A stretch of DNA of 64,000 nt from PALSA-129 sp050014595. Its GTDB lineage: Bacteria; Acidobacteriota; Terriglobia; Bryobacterales; Bryobacteraceae. The position numbers and the translations under genes are program-made. Each line of letters starts with the position of its first letter. Within the stretch, counting starts at the first letter, position 1. The notes beneath the pieces are model-generated. The model had not been told where the DNA came from. It saw only the letters and a program-made list of their open reading frames with translations, and ran no database searches. Shown here in pieces: positions 1 through 7,432 of this stretch. The stretch lies in assembly GCA_050014595.1 (NCBI GenBank), contig JBEKDA010000022.1, positions 19,129 through 83,128 of the forward strand, given 5' to 3'.

Positions 1-178
1 CCTTCAGCCTAAGTTCAAGTTCTCCCATTCGGTCGTAGAGAGGCTGCAATTCCTGCACTGCTACATCTTCCTGGGCTGCCGTGGGTTCCGCATGGCTCAA
101 ATAAAACGCAGCAATCTCCTTATCAAGTTCTTCCCTGGTTTTTTTCAGTTCCCGTTTCTTCTTGAGGACGGCGAACAC
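1..178 (-). CDS. Partial charged coiled-coil protein, unknown function
   Basis: An open frame runs off the left edge of the window. From a GTG at 178 it reads VFAVLKKKRELKKTREEL and continues as a lysine/glutamate-rich helix, about 59 residues visible. GGAGGT lies only 3 bases before the GTG, which is close for a Shine-Dalgarno site, so the true start may be different; the frame is open upstream to a stop near 240 and contains no ATG. The heptad-like charge pattern suggests a coiled coil. I do not recognise a family and the reading frame could be accidental. Confidence 0.35.
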   Translation of the reverse strand, partial: MFAVLKKKRELKKTREELDKEIAAFYLSHAEPTAAQEDVAVQELQPLYDRMGELELRLK

Positions 179-334
179 GCTACCTCCGTTTCCCCAACGC
201 CGGCAGCCCGCCTTGGTATTCTTGAAGTTGGCCGCGCACTAGGCTAATTGTACGACCACGTTCGCAGCGAATTCAAGGAAGATGGGCAGCAGCTAAGAGA
301 AGGCTTCGTGCGAAACGTACCAGGCACGAATGCG

Positions 335-390
335 GCCGGGTTGCGCCCGGCTGCACCGATTGACAATCGGTGCGCAGGATACCATCCTGC
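335..390. repeat. Three consecutive intergenic hairpins
   Basis: Three perfect inverted repeats follow each other: GCCGGG/CCCGGC (335-351), GCACCGATTG/CAATCGGTGC (353-373, one-base loop) and GCAGGAT/ATCCTGC (374-390), followed by CCCCACC. They lie just past the 3' end of the pseudopilin operon. The GCAGG/CCTGCCCCACC type recurs near 7381. They could act as a terminator or be REP-like dispersed elements. Confidence 0.65.
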
Positions 391-418
391 CCCACCAGGG
401 CGCACCGGATTTGATTGG

Positions 419-832
419 CTACCAGTCGGCGTAGGGGCGGCCGTCCAGGCTGGTCTTTTCCGAATTGCTGTGCACGTCCCAGATGCCGGGCTCCTGCTGG
501 TTGACGCTTTGGCTGGCGTCCTCCATCACGATCCTCCAGTCGGTGGAATTGGTCATGGGGTCGGTGGGCACGGCCCGCAGGTAGCCTTCGGTCACCAGGT
601 CCTGCAGGCTCTGGGGCGCCTTGGCCTTGTCGTAAGAGTAATTGTCGATGACGGTGCGGAGCGTGAACAGGTTGTTGTGCAGCACGCTCTCTTTGGAGCG
701 GATGATGGCGCGGTTGTAGATGGGGATGGCCATCGAGATGAGGATGACGATGATCGTGACGACCACCATCATCTCGACGAATGTGAAACCCCTCCGTCGC
801 TGGCGGCTGGCTGCCCGACCGCGAGGAAACAT
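419..832 (-). CDS. Type II secretion / type IV pilin-like pseudopilin (third of three)
   Basis: A 137-residue prepilin-like protein. The leader MFPRGRAASRQRRRG is basic and is followed by FTFVEMMVVVTIIVIL, so a prepilin peptidase would cut after the Gly and the Glu at +5 is present. The hydrophobic N-terminal helix and small C-terminal domain fit the GspG/pseudopilin family, whose members assemble into a periplasmic pseudopilus. It ends with DGRPYADW, echoing the YSEW ends of its two neighbours, but lacks their cysteine pair. I chose ATG 832 because the DNA between it and the previous stop (891) contains a dispersed repeat seen elsewhere in intergenic DNA; ATG 916 in the same frame would overlap the upstream gene by 26 bases. 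Confidence 0.8.
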   Translation of the reverse strand: MFPRGRAASRQRRRGFTFVEMMVVVTIIVILISMAIPIYNRAIIRSKESVLHNNLFTLRTVIDNYSYDKAKAPQSLQDLVTEGYLRAVPTDPMTNSTDWRIVMEDASQSVNQQEPGIWDVHSNSEKTSLDGRPYADW

Positions 833-847
833 TCGCCGGGCGGGCAC

Positions 848-886
848 CGCTCCCTCACGGTCGTGCGACAAGTCGCGGCTCGCATG
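848..886. repeat. Dispersed repeat copy in the gap between two pseudopilin genes
   Basis: Contains CCGCTCCCTCACGGTCG (848-864) and CGCGGCTCGCATG (874-886). The same two modules occur in inverted order at 30442-30478, and a CTCACTCACGGTC variant is at 20335. The element therefore looks like a mobile or REP-type intergenic repeat that landed between stop codon 891 and start codon 832. Confidence 0.6.
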
Positions 887-890
887 GCGG

Positions 891-1364
891 CTACCACTCC
901 GAATAGGGCGTTCCATCGGGTGCCTTCTCCTCGCTCTTGGTGAAAACTTCGAATACCGCCTGGCCGCCCCAGCTCTTGGATTTGGGGTCGTCCTGGGTGC
1001 TGCGCTTTCCCCATTCAAACTTGTTGGTGAAAGGATCGCGGGGGATGCGGCGCAGGAATTTCAGCTTGGTGCCGTTGGGGTCCTGCGCGAGCTTCATGCC
1101 TTCCACCAGGATTTCCAGCGATTCCGGGTAGCAGTTCGAACCGATTTTAGGCGGGCCGAAGAAACCCTGGTCGCAGATGTCCTTGTACTTGTCGATGGCC
1201 GTGCGCATCTGGATGAGGGCGTACCGCAGGTCGCGCTGGCGCTCGGTGCGGATCTTCAGGCTGGCGAGCGGCAGCGCCAACGTGGAGAGCACCGCCAGGA
1301 TCGCGAAGGCCACGATCAACTCTACCAGCGACAGTCCTTTTTGGTTGCGGCGCTTCATCTGCAT
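891..1364 (-). CDS. Pseudopilin (GspG-like), second of three
   Basis: 157 residues starting MQMKRRNQKG, then LSLVELIVAFAILAVLSTLA: a classic class III leader with cleavage after Gly and the conserved Glu at +5. The body has the CDQGFFGPP...NCYPES segment (two cysteines, possibly a disulfide), LRRIPRDPFTN (the GspG-type Pro-Arg-Asp-Pro-Phe segment) and the C-terminus DGTPYSEW. The start ATG (1364-1362) overlaps the TAA of the upstream pseudopilin by one base (TAATG), implying translational coupling; an in-frame ATG two codons later (1358) is equally possible. Closely related to the upstream gene, so a tandem duplication. Confidence 0.87.
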   Translation of the reverse strand: MQMKRRNQKGLSLVELIVAFAILAVLSTLALPLASLKIRTERQRDLRYALIQMRTAIDKYKDICDQGFFGPPKIGSNCYPESLEILVEGMKLAQDPNGTKLKFLRRIPRDPFTNKFEWGKRSTQDDPKSKSWGGQAVFEVFTKSEEKAPDGTPYSEW

Positions 1365-1828
1365 TACCACTCCGAATACGGCTTTCCGTCCTTGTCCCGA
1401 TCGCGGGTCTTGGAGTACACGTTGAAGACGTTCTCTTTGCCCCAGGTTTCGGCCTTTGAGTCGTCCTGCATGCTGCGCAGACCCCATTCGGTGCCGTTGG
1501 TGAAGGGATCGCGCGGAATGCTGCGCAGGAATTTCAATTTTTTCCCGTCGGCGCTTTGCGTCTTGACGCCTTCCACCAGGATGTCCAGCGATTCCGGGTA
1601 GCAGAAGGTGCCTTGCTTGGTGGCTCCAAAGACTCCCTGGTCGCAAGCATCTTTGTACTTGTCGATGGCGGTATACATTTCCCGCAGGGCGTATTTCAGA
1701 TCCACCTCGCGCTGCGTGCGGATTTTGACGCTCGCCAGCGGGATGGCCATCACCGAGAGAATCAGCATGATGGTGAAGGTGACCACCAGCTCCACCAGCG
1801 TCAAGCCCCTTTGGTTCTTGCGTTTCAT
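1364..1828 (-). CDS. Pseudopilin (GspG-like), first of three
   Basis: 154 residues beginning MKRKNQRG followed by LTLVELVVTFTIMLILSVMA: short basic leader, Gly cleavage site, Glu+5 and long hydrophobic helix as in major pseudopilins. It shares with the next gene CDQGVFG...FCYPES, FLRSIPRDPFTN and the ending DGKPYSEW. It begins 7 bases after the stop of the secretin gene, so the two are in one operon. Role inferred from the family: subunit of a pseudopilus pushing substrates, or a thin pilus, through the outer-membrane secretin. No ATPase (GspE/PilB) or platform protein is visible here. Confidence 0.88.
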   Translation of the reverse strand: MKRKNQRGLTLVELVVTFTIMLILSVMAIPLASVKIRTQREVDLKYALREMYTAIDKYKDACDQGVFGATKQGTFCYPESLDILVEGVKTQSADGKKLKFLRSIPRDPFTNGTEWGLRSMQDDSKAETWGKENVFNVYSKTRDRDKDGKPYSEW

Positions 1829-1835
1829 GACCGCG

Positions 1836-4313
1836 TCACTTCACGTTGACGGTTACCTGCGCGTTGCCCGAGGCCGGCGGGCCATTGAAACTTTGCAGCG
1901 TCACGCTGCTGGCGCGGATGATGGTTGCGCCGCGCGCCAGGGTTTTGAAAGTCAAATTGATCAGCGGGCCGCTGCCGGTAATGCCGGCGGAGCCTTCCTT
2001 GCGCAGCACCCGGATGGCGGCTGTGCCGCTATCGTTGAGCACGTTCTTGGTGAGCATGGGCTCCTGGCCTTCGCCTCCCCAGAAACTGCCGCGGGTGACA
2101 TCGGTCAAGCTGACCGATTGGGGATCGTACTGGATCTGGATGGGAGCGCCGATGACATCCTTGGCGCCATCCACCTGCAACGATATGGTGAAGCTGTCGG
2201 ACAGGCTCTTTTCGAGCTGGGTGGCATCGAACCGCACCGTAGGCGCTTCCGGGGGAGCAGTGGCGGGTGGGCCGAATCCGCCCGGAGCCGTGGCCGGTGG
2301 GCCTGAGGGCATGGCGGTGGCAGGCGCCGCTTCGGCGGGAGCGGGCGGCGCTTCCTTCGGCGCGGGCGCTTCCTTCGGGGCCGGAGTCTCGTCCACCGGC
2401 TTGGGTCCGTAGGAAACGTGGATCACTGTCTGGTTGCCCGATGCGACGCTGCGCAGGTTTTCTTCGGTGATCTCGGGGCGGCGCACCACGTGCGGGATCA
2501 GCGCGATCATCAGCTCGTCGCGTTCGTTGTCGACGCTGTCCCCGCTGAAGAGGCGGCCCAGAATCGGAATATTGGCCAGCCCGGGAATGCCCGTCTTGGT
2601 CTTGGTGTTCGACTGGTTGAGCAGGCCGCCCAGCAGGCTGACCTCGCCTTCCCGCAGGCGGATGTCGTGCTCCATCTTGCGCTGGCCGATGATGGGTTGA
2701 TTGATGCCGCCCAGATTCACCTGGCCCGTGACGTTGGAGATGTCCAGGCTCACGTGCAGGGAAACCTCCCCGTTGTCGTGCACGTGGGGCGTGATTTCCA
2801 CATTCACGCCCACGTCGATGTACTGGAATTGGGTGTTAACCAGCGGGCTGATGCCGGCCCCCGCCACGGCGCCCAACCCGGAGCCGAAGCTGCCGCTGGC
2901 GGTGGGCTCGCGTTCGCCGATCTTCATCATGGCTTTCTGGCCATCCACCGAACGGATTTGCGGAGATTGCAGAACCTTGGTGCGGGTGTCGCTCAAAGTG
3001 GCGTTCAAAAGCGCGCTGGGCAGAATGGTCGAGAAATCCGCACTGGCCAGGTGGCCGAGGCTGGAAAGCGGGATCGACGCGCCGGTGGTGCTGCTGGCGC
3101 CGGTGGTGGTTGTTCCGCTGGTGGTCGTGGTGGTGCCGGTGGTCGTGGTGCCGGTGGTCGTGCCGCTGGTGCTCGAGCTGGTGTTGCTGCCTTGCACCTG
3201 GATGCTGGTGCGCGGCGTGAAGTTGAACGGCACGTTGAGTCCGGTGCCGGCGATCGCGGCGGACAGGGCGCGGGTAAATACGGAACTGGCTTCGATTACG
3301 AAGATATCCACCACGACTTCGGCTCTGGGCTTGTCCAGATCGTGAACGATCTTGTCCGCCAGCGCCATCTTGTCGGCGGTGCACTTGGCGACGATGGCGT
3401 TCTGCGACTGGGACGAAAACAGGCGCGTGCAATCGGCCACCGTGCGGACGGCGGTCAGGACATCGTTCATGTCCTGTTGCGAGGTGACGTTGGTGAGGTA
3501 GAAAACCTTGGTGACTTCTTCCTCGTAGTCGCGGCGCTTATTCTGGGTGTCGATGGTGATGAAGATGGTGTTGGGCGAAAGCGGTTTCCAGTAGGATTTG
3601 GTGATCACCGCCAGGTAATCCAGCGCCTGCTCGATGGTGGTGTTGTCGAAGTCGACGTTGAGACGGTCTTTGCCGCTGGGCAGCGGCGACGCGTACTCCG
3701 GATCCCATAGGACGTTCAACCCGGCGTACTTGGCCACCGTTTCGAACAGCACCTTGGGAGTCTGGTTGTTTATCTTGAAATCGATCAGCGTGGGCCTGAT
3801 CGGCTTGAGCTCGGGAACACCCAGCATGCGGTCGATTTTTTCACCGTTCTCTTTCTTCGACAGCTCGCTGGCGGTGAGGCCACGCACTTCGGGCGCGGCT
3901 TCCTTGCCGGTGGTCTCGACTCTCTTGCGCTCGCGCATGATCATCTGCTGGGTGCGTAGGACTTCCTGCTCGGCGATCATGGAACTGGGGTTCAGCGCGT
4001 AGGCTTTCTGGAATTCGAGCAAGGCGTCGCCCAACTGTCCCTGGGAGCGGACTTTGGTGGCGTTGGTCACGTGGGTGGCGGAGGCCTCGAAGCGGGCTTT
4101 CTGAGCGGCAATCTGGTAGACCAGCTCGCTGGGGTCTTCGGACAGGGCCTTTTCATAGGAGTCGAGGGCGGCGTCCCATTCCTTTTTCTGCTCGTGGGCG
4201 CGGCCTTCAGCCAGGAACTTGTCGCCTTTGCGGGTCTTGGCCTCGAGGTCGAGCGGCGCCCCGAGAAGCGCGCAAGACAGCAAGACTACCGATAAACGTT
4301 TGAAAAACAGCAT
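1836..4313 (-). CDS. Secretin (GspD/PilQ family) with N-terminal TPRs and C-terminal cohesin-like domain
   Basis: 825 residues. An N-terminal signal peptide (about 1-25) is followed by TPR-like repeats (30-115), an STN/N0-type domain (170-255, KINNQTPKVLFETVAKYAGL), an N-domain (265-330), then the secretin beta-barrel region (330-350 and 425-615) with KTGIPGLANIPILGRLF, the hallmark segment of the family. Residues 374-410 are an almost pure Thr/Ser/Gly tract inserted in the secretin. A Pro/Ala linker (640-692) leads to a C-terminal beta domain (693-825; SLQVDGAKDVIGAPIQIQYD) that resembles cohesin. It would form the outer-membrane ring of a type II secretion or type IV pilus machine. It heads the operon with three pseudopilins. 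Confidence 0.9.
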   Translation of the reverse strand: MLFFKRLSVVLLSCALLGAPLDLEAKTRKGDKFLAEGRAHEQKKEWDAALDSYEKALSEDPSELVYQIAAQKARFEASATHVTNATKVRSQGQLGDALLEFQKAYALNPSSMIAEQEVLRTQQMIMRERKRVETTGKEAAPEVRGLTASELSKKENGEKIDRMLGVPELKPIRPTLIDFKINNQTPKVLFETVAKYAGLNVLWDPEYASPLPSGKDRLNVDFDNTTIEQALDYLAVITKSYWKPLSPNTIFITIDTQNKRRDYEEEVTKVFYLTNVTSQQDMNDVLTAVRTVADCTRLFSSQSQNAIVAKCTADKMALADKIVHDLDKPRAEVVVDIFVIEASSVFTRALSAAIAGTGLNVPFNFTPRTSIQVQGSNTSSSTSGTTTGTTTTGTTTTTSGTTTTGASSTTGASIPLSSLGHLASADFSTILPSALLNATLSDTRTKVLQSPQIRSVDGQKAMMKIGEREPTASGSFGSGLGAVAGAGISPLVNTQFQYIDVGVNVEITPHVHDNGEVSLHVSLDISNVTGQVNLGGINQPIIGQRKMEHDIRLREGEVSLLGGLLNQSNTKTKTGIPGLANIPILGRLFSGDSVDNERDELMIALIPHVVRRPEITEENLRSVASGNQTVIHVSYGPKPVDETPAPKEAPAPKEAPPAPAEAAPATAMPSGPPATAPGGFGPPATAPPEAPTVRFDATQLEKSLSDSFTISLQVDGAKDVIGAPIQIQYDPQSVSLTDVTRGSFWGGEGQEPMLTKNVLNDSGTAAIRVLRKEGSAGITGSGPLINLTFKTLARGATIIRASSVTLQSFNGPPASGNAQVTVNVK

Positions 4314-4449
4314 GTTAGTGGTTTCCCGCGCTCCGGACTGCCGGTGCCTCTATGCTAAACTGAGATCGAAATGGGCCCTCTCGGGTCATCTAAAGTCATT
4401 GACGACGTTAGGCTTCCGGGCGTGGAAGCGAAAATCGCGGGACAGCGCC

Positions 4450-4917
4450 GTGGCGGAACGAGATACTGCCTTTAAGATACTGAGCGATAACCGGCAAGCC
4501 GGCCACAACTACTTCCTGATGGAGCGGTTCGAGGCAGGCCTCGTGCTGACCGGGACCGAGGTCAAGGCCGCCAAGGACAGCAAGATCCAGCTCAAAGACG
4601 CCTACGGGGCCGTCATGGGTAACGAGGCATGGCTGGTGAATGCGCACATCAGCCAGTACTCGCACGGCAACCGCGAAAACCACCCGCCGGTACGCAACCG
4701 CAAGTTGTTGCTGCATCGCCGCGAGATCGACAAGCTGTTGGGGTATACGCGCGAGAAGGGCCTGTCGCTGATTCCGACGAAGATTTATCTGAAGAAGGGG
4801 CGGATCAAGTGCGAGCTGGCGCTGGCGAAAGGCAAGAAGCTGCACGATAAGCGGGAAGCGGAGAGGAAGCGCACGGCGGAGGATGAGGCGCGGACGGAGA
4901 TGCGAAGACGGGCTTGA
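4450..4917 (+). CDS. smpB: SsrA-binding protein SmpB
   Basis: 155 residues from GTG 4450 (VAERDTAFKILSDNRQAGHN). SmpB binds tmRNA and delivers it to stalled ribosomes for trans-translation. The family's signature runs are present: DNRQAGHNYFLMERFEAGLV near the N-terminus, LTGTEVKAAK, ISQYSHGN, NRKLLLHRREIDKL, LIPTKIYLKKGRIKCELALA and the basic C-terminal tail GKKLHDKREAERKR. The frame is open further upstream, but homology begins at about this GTG; no strong Shine-Dalgarno site is visible. It is divergent from the secretin gene. No tmRNA gene is visible in this window. Confidence 0.93.
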   Translation: MAERDTAFKILSDNRQAGHNYFLMERFEAGLVLTGTEVKAAKDSKIQLKDAYGAVMGNEAWLVNAHISQYSHGNRENHPPVRNRKLLLHRREIDKLLGYTREKGLSLIPTKIYLKKGRIKCELALAKGKKLHDKREAERKRTAEDEARTEMRRRA

Positions 4918-5007
4918 ATGAGCAGGAGCGCGACCCGGGGGCGCCCGGACCAGGGGGTCTGCCCCGCTTTTGGGTGTTGACATAGTTGATGGCACCGGAA
5001 AACGCAT

Positions 5008-5571
5008 ATGAAGACTTTTCATGATGAGGCGGAATTCTTGAGAGAATCCAGCAGCTCCACCAATATCAAGACGACCCTTCTGAAAGCCCTGAAGGTGTTA
5101 AAACTCTTCAACATTGCCCACTATGTTTGTGGTGGGTTCGCTGTTCAGGAGCACGGCTATCCACGCTTCACGGTGGACGTAGACATCATCGTGCCGGATG
5201 TTCGATTCACCAGAGAAAAGCTGGCGATGAATGGCTTCAAGGCAAACCCCGGTTCCAAGATGACCGTGACTGACCGAGAGACGAAGGTTGAAATTGATCT
5301 GCTCCCCGGTGGCGGCAAGGTGGGTCCGGGTCCAGTCAGTTTCCCAATGCCCACCAAGGTGTCTGAAAAGCCGCAAGTCCTCGCGTTGCACGATTTGATC
5401 TCCCTCAAGCTGTCGAGCTATATGGGAAGCCCTATTGATCGTGCTCAAGACTACGCCGATGCAATCAAGCTGATTCAAGTTAATCGCCCTTCCAGTGAGT
5501 TGGGTGTTGACGCAAAGGTGCGGGAGTTGTATCGCACGCTTTGGGATCAGATTCACGCGAAGAAGGGTTAG
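5008..5571 (+). CDS. Nucleotidyltransferase-like protein (AbiEii/MNT superfamily)
   Basis: 187 residues. The segment YVCGGFAVQEHG followed by RFTVDVDIIV has the GG...T.D.D layout of the polymerase-beta-like nucleotidyltransferase fold (Gly42-Gly43, Asp57, Asp59), and a further acidic strand, KVEIDLLPGG, follows. Members include AbiEii-type toxins and MNT proteins that transfer nucleotides to RNA or protein. No antitoxin or HEPN partner is adjacent: smpB lies 90 bases upstream and a convergent glycosidase downstream. It may be an orphan toxin-like gene or a housekeeping transferase. Start ATG 5008. Confidence 0.65.
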   Translation: MKTFHDEAEFLRESSSSTNIKTTLLKALKVLKLFNIAHYVCGGFAVQEHGYPRFTVDVDIIVPDVRFTREKLAMNGFKANPGSKMTVTDRETKVEIDLLPGGGKVGPGPVSFPMPTKVSEKPQVLALHDLISLKLSSYMGSPIDRAQDYADAIKLIQVNRPSSELGVDAKVRELYRTLWDQIHAKKG

Positions 5572-5592
5572 ACCAGGAGAACAGAAGGCCAC

Positions 5593-7338
5593 TCAGCGAG
5601 CTTTCGCGCGCGCGCGCAACACGGTCGAGCCTGGCGTCCTGCCGGTATCGTTGAAAGCGTCCACGGTGAAACTGTAATCCACATCCGCGTTGAGCCCGTG
5701 CAGCGCGATCTCCGTCTGGCCGCGCACCTCGTAGTTCTGGTAGAGCTTGCCGGGCGCAATGCCGTAGCGCACGATGTATGCGTCGGCGTCCGGCGCCGGC
5801 TGCCAGCGGACGACGGCGGTGCGCGGGTCGGCGGGGTCGCGGCGGACTTCGAAACGCGGAGCGGCGGCCGGCGGCTTTCCGCCAGCGTCGCCGAAAATGC
5901 GGAGGTCGCGGATGGAAAATGGCCCGCCGCCGGGCATGGCCCCGTTGGTGATGCGAATGTACCGCGCCTTCACCGGCGATGACAGCTCCACGTAATCGTG
6001 CGGGGCGTCTTGGCGCGCCGCGCGGCGGTCGGCCAACATGGACCAGCGGCGGCCGTCGGTGGAGGCCTCCAGCCGGTAGCGGCTGAACTGGTCCGGCTGG
6101 CGTCCAATGGCCGTGGAGTCCTGCTCGGCGTAGTTCACCTGCACGGCGTGGACGAGGCAAGGCCTTCCCAGATCGACGCTCAGCCACTCGCCGCGATGGG
6201 CGGTGCGCGCGCTCCACCAGGTGCGGACGTCTTCGTCGAAGGCCTTGCCGGGCGGGAAGCCGTCCAGGCTGGAAGAGGCCTGCGCCCGCTTGCCGAAGGA
6301 AAGCAGCATCCAGCCGGCAAAGTTGTCGGCGCCCGCGCCGGAGCGTACGGCGGGCAGCATCTGCGGATAGTCGCCGAACAGGGTGTTCGCGTGCAGCACG
6401 CCATCGGCGTCGAAATCGGCCGGGAAGAGCCCGAGCCGCCGCTCGAACTGGTGCTTCACCGAGATCGTCATGGTCGCGACGTGCCAGTAGCGGCCCTGCT
6501 TGTCCTGGAAAGTGGCGCTGTGGCCGGCGCCGCCGATGAAGCCGGTGGGCTTGTGCGAAAACGGGCTCGAGGGCGCGTAGGTGAACGGGCCGCGTGGCGA
6601 TCGGGCGGTGTAGACACCGTCGGCGTAGGTTTTGTACTCCGTGCCCGGCGCGGCGTATTGCAGGTAGTAGACGCCCTTGTGTTTGGTCATCCACGATCCT
6701 TCGATCCACGGGCCGTCGCCCAGGTTGTCTTCGCCGCGGCGTTCCCATCCGTGGAGCGCGGGCGAGGCGCGGAAGCACTCGAACGGCTGGCCGAGCGGGC
6801 GGAAGCCGTTCTTGGGGTCGAGCTCCATGCCGGAAATGGCGCCGTTGTGCGAGAGGCCGTAATAGAGGTAGACGCGGCCATCGTCGTCGGCGAAGAGATC
6901 GGGGTCGCCCACTTTGAAGGCTTCGTTGATGAGCTCCCATTGGCCGGCTTTAGGGTTGGTGGTGCGGTAGAGGCCGATGTCGCAGGCGGTGTAGTAGAGG
7001 GCGCCCGAGTAGGCCATGACGGCCGGGGCGTAGGCTTCGATGGGCAGGCCGTAGGGGGTGACGAAGGTCCACTCGGCCATGTCGTTGGAATACCAGTAGC
7101 CGCCGGATTTGGAGGCGAACAAGAAATAGTCGCCGCCGAAGAGGACCACGGCCGGGTCGGCGGCTTCGCGGCGGCTGGGCGGGGAGATCATGAAGCGATA
7201 GTCGATGTTGAGAGGGTTGGCGAAGGTTCGCGGCTGGGGAACAGCGGAGCCGCGGAGCGCGATGGTGGAGGCCAGCAGCAGGATGGCCGCGGCGGCGATA
7301 AAGGCCTTGCCGCGCGGCGAAGTCAGGGTTCGGGACAC
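5593..7338 (-). CDS. Secreted GH43 glycoside hydrolase with F5/8C and Fn3 domains
   Basis: 581 residues from GTG 7338. An N-terminal membrane-spanning signal (10-30) precedes a five-bladed GH43 domain (about 38-335): REAADPAVV gives the general base Asp61, VGDPDLFADDDGRVYLYYG the pKa-modulating acid, and GPWIEGSW the general acid Glu213. A discoidin/F5-8C-type carbohydrate-binding domain (about 345-490; EWLSVDLGRPCLVHAVQVNY) and a fibronectin type III domain (about 495-581) follow. GH43 enzymes remove arabinose, xylose or galactose from plant polysaccharides; the exact substrate cannot be told. A TAAAAT hexamer ends 9 bases before the GTG, so the mRNA is probably leaderless. It converges on the 5008 gene. 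Confidence 0.87.
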   Translation of the reverse strand: MSRTLTSPRGKAFIAAAAILLLASTIALRGSAVPQPRTFANPLNIDYRFMISPPSRREAADPAVVLFGGDYFLFASKSGGYWYSNDMAEWTFVTPYGLPIEAYAPAVMAYSGALYYTACDIGLYRTTNPKAGQWELINEAFKVGDPDLFADDDGRVYLYYGLSHNGAISGMELDPKNGFRPLGQPFECFRASPALHGWERRGEDNLGDGPWIEGSWMTKHKGVYYLQYAAPGTEYKTYADGVYTARSPRGPFTYAPSSPFSHKPTGFIGGAGHSATFQDKQGRYWHVATMTISVKHQFERRLGLFPADFDADGVLHANTLFGDYPQMLPAVRSGAGADNFAGWMLLSFGKRAQASSSLDGFPPGKAFDEDVRTWWSARTAHRGEWLSVDLGRPCLVHAVQVNYAEQDSTAIGRQPDQFSRYRLEASTDGRRWSMLADRRAARQDAPHDYVELSSPVKARYIRITNGAMPGGGPFSIRDLRIFGDAGGKPPAAAPRFEVRRDPADPRTAVVRWQPAPDADAYIVRYGIAPGKLYQNYEVRGQTEIALHGLNADVDYSFTVDAFNDTGRTPGSTVLRARAKAR

Positions 7339-7347
7339 GAACGAATT

Positions 7348-7353
7348 ATTTTA
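7348..7353 (-). promoter_or_regulatory. -10 hexamer TAAAAT of the GH43 gene
   Basis: TAAAAT on the minus strand ends 9 bases before the GTG at 7338, so transcription would begin at or next to the start codon. No convincing -35 is seen. Confidence 0.45.
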
Positions 7354-7380
7354 GCGGACTGAGGCGTTTGGGAGAACGGC

Positions 7381-7403
7381 GGGCAGGCGACCGCCGCCTG
7401 CCC
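7381..7403. repeat. Hairpin GGGCAGGCG/CGCCTGCCC between GH43 gene and exported protein gene
   Basis: A perfect 9-base inverted repeat with a 5-base loop, followed by CACC. It resembles the element at 374-394 and probably belongs to the same dispersed family; it may also end transcription of the upstream gene at 7433. Confidence 0.6.
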
Positions 7404-7432
7404 CACCATGGCAAACGCCGTAATCAGTTATA

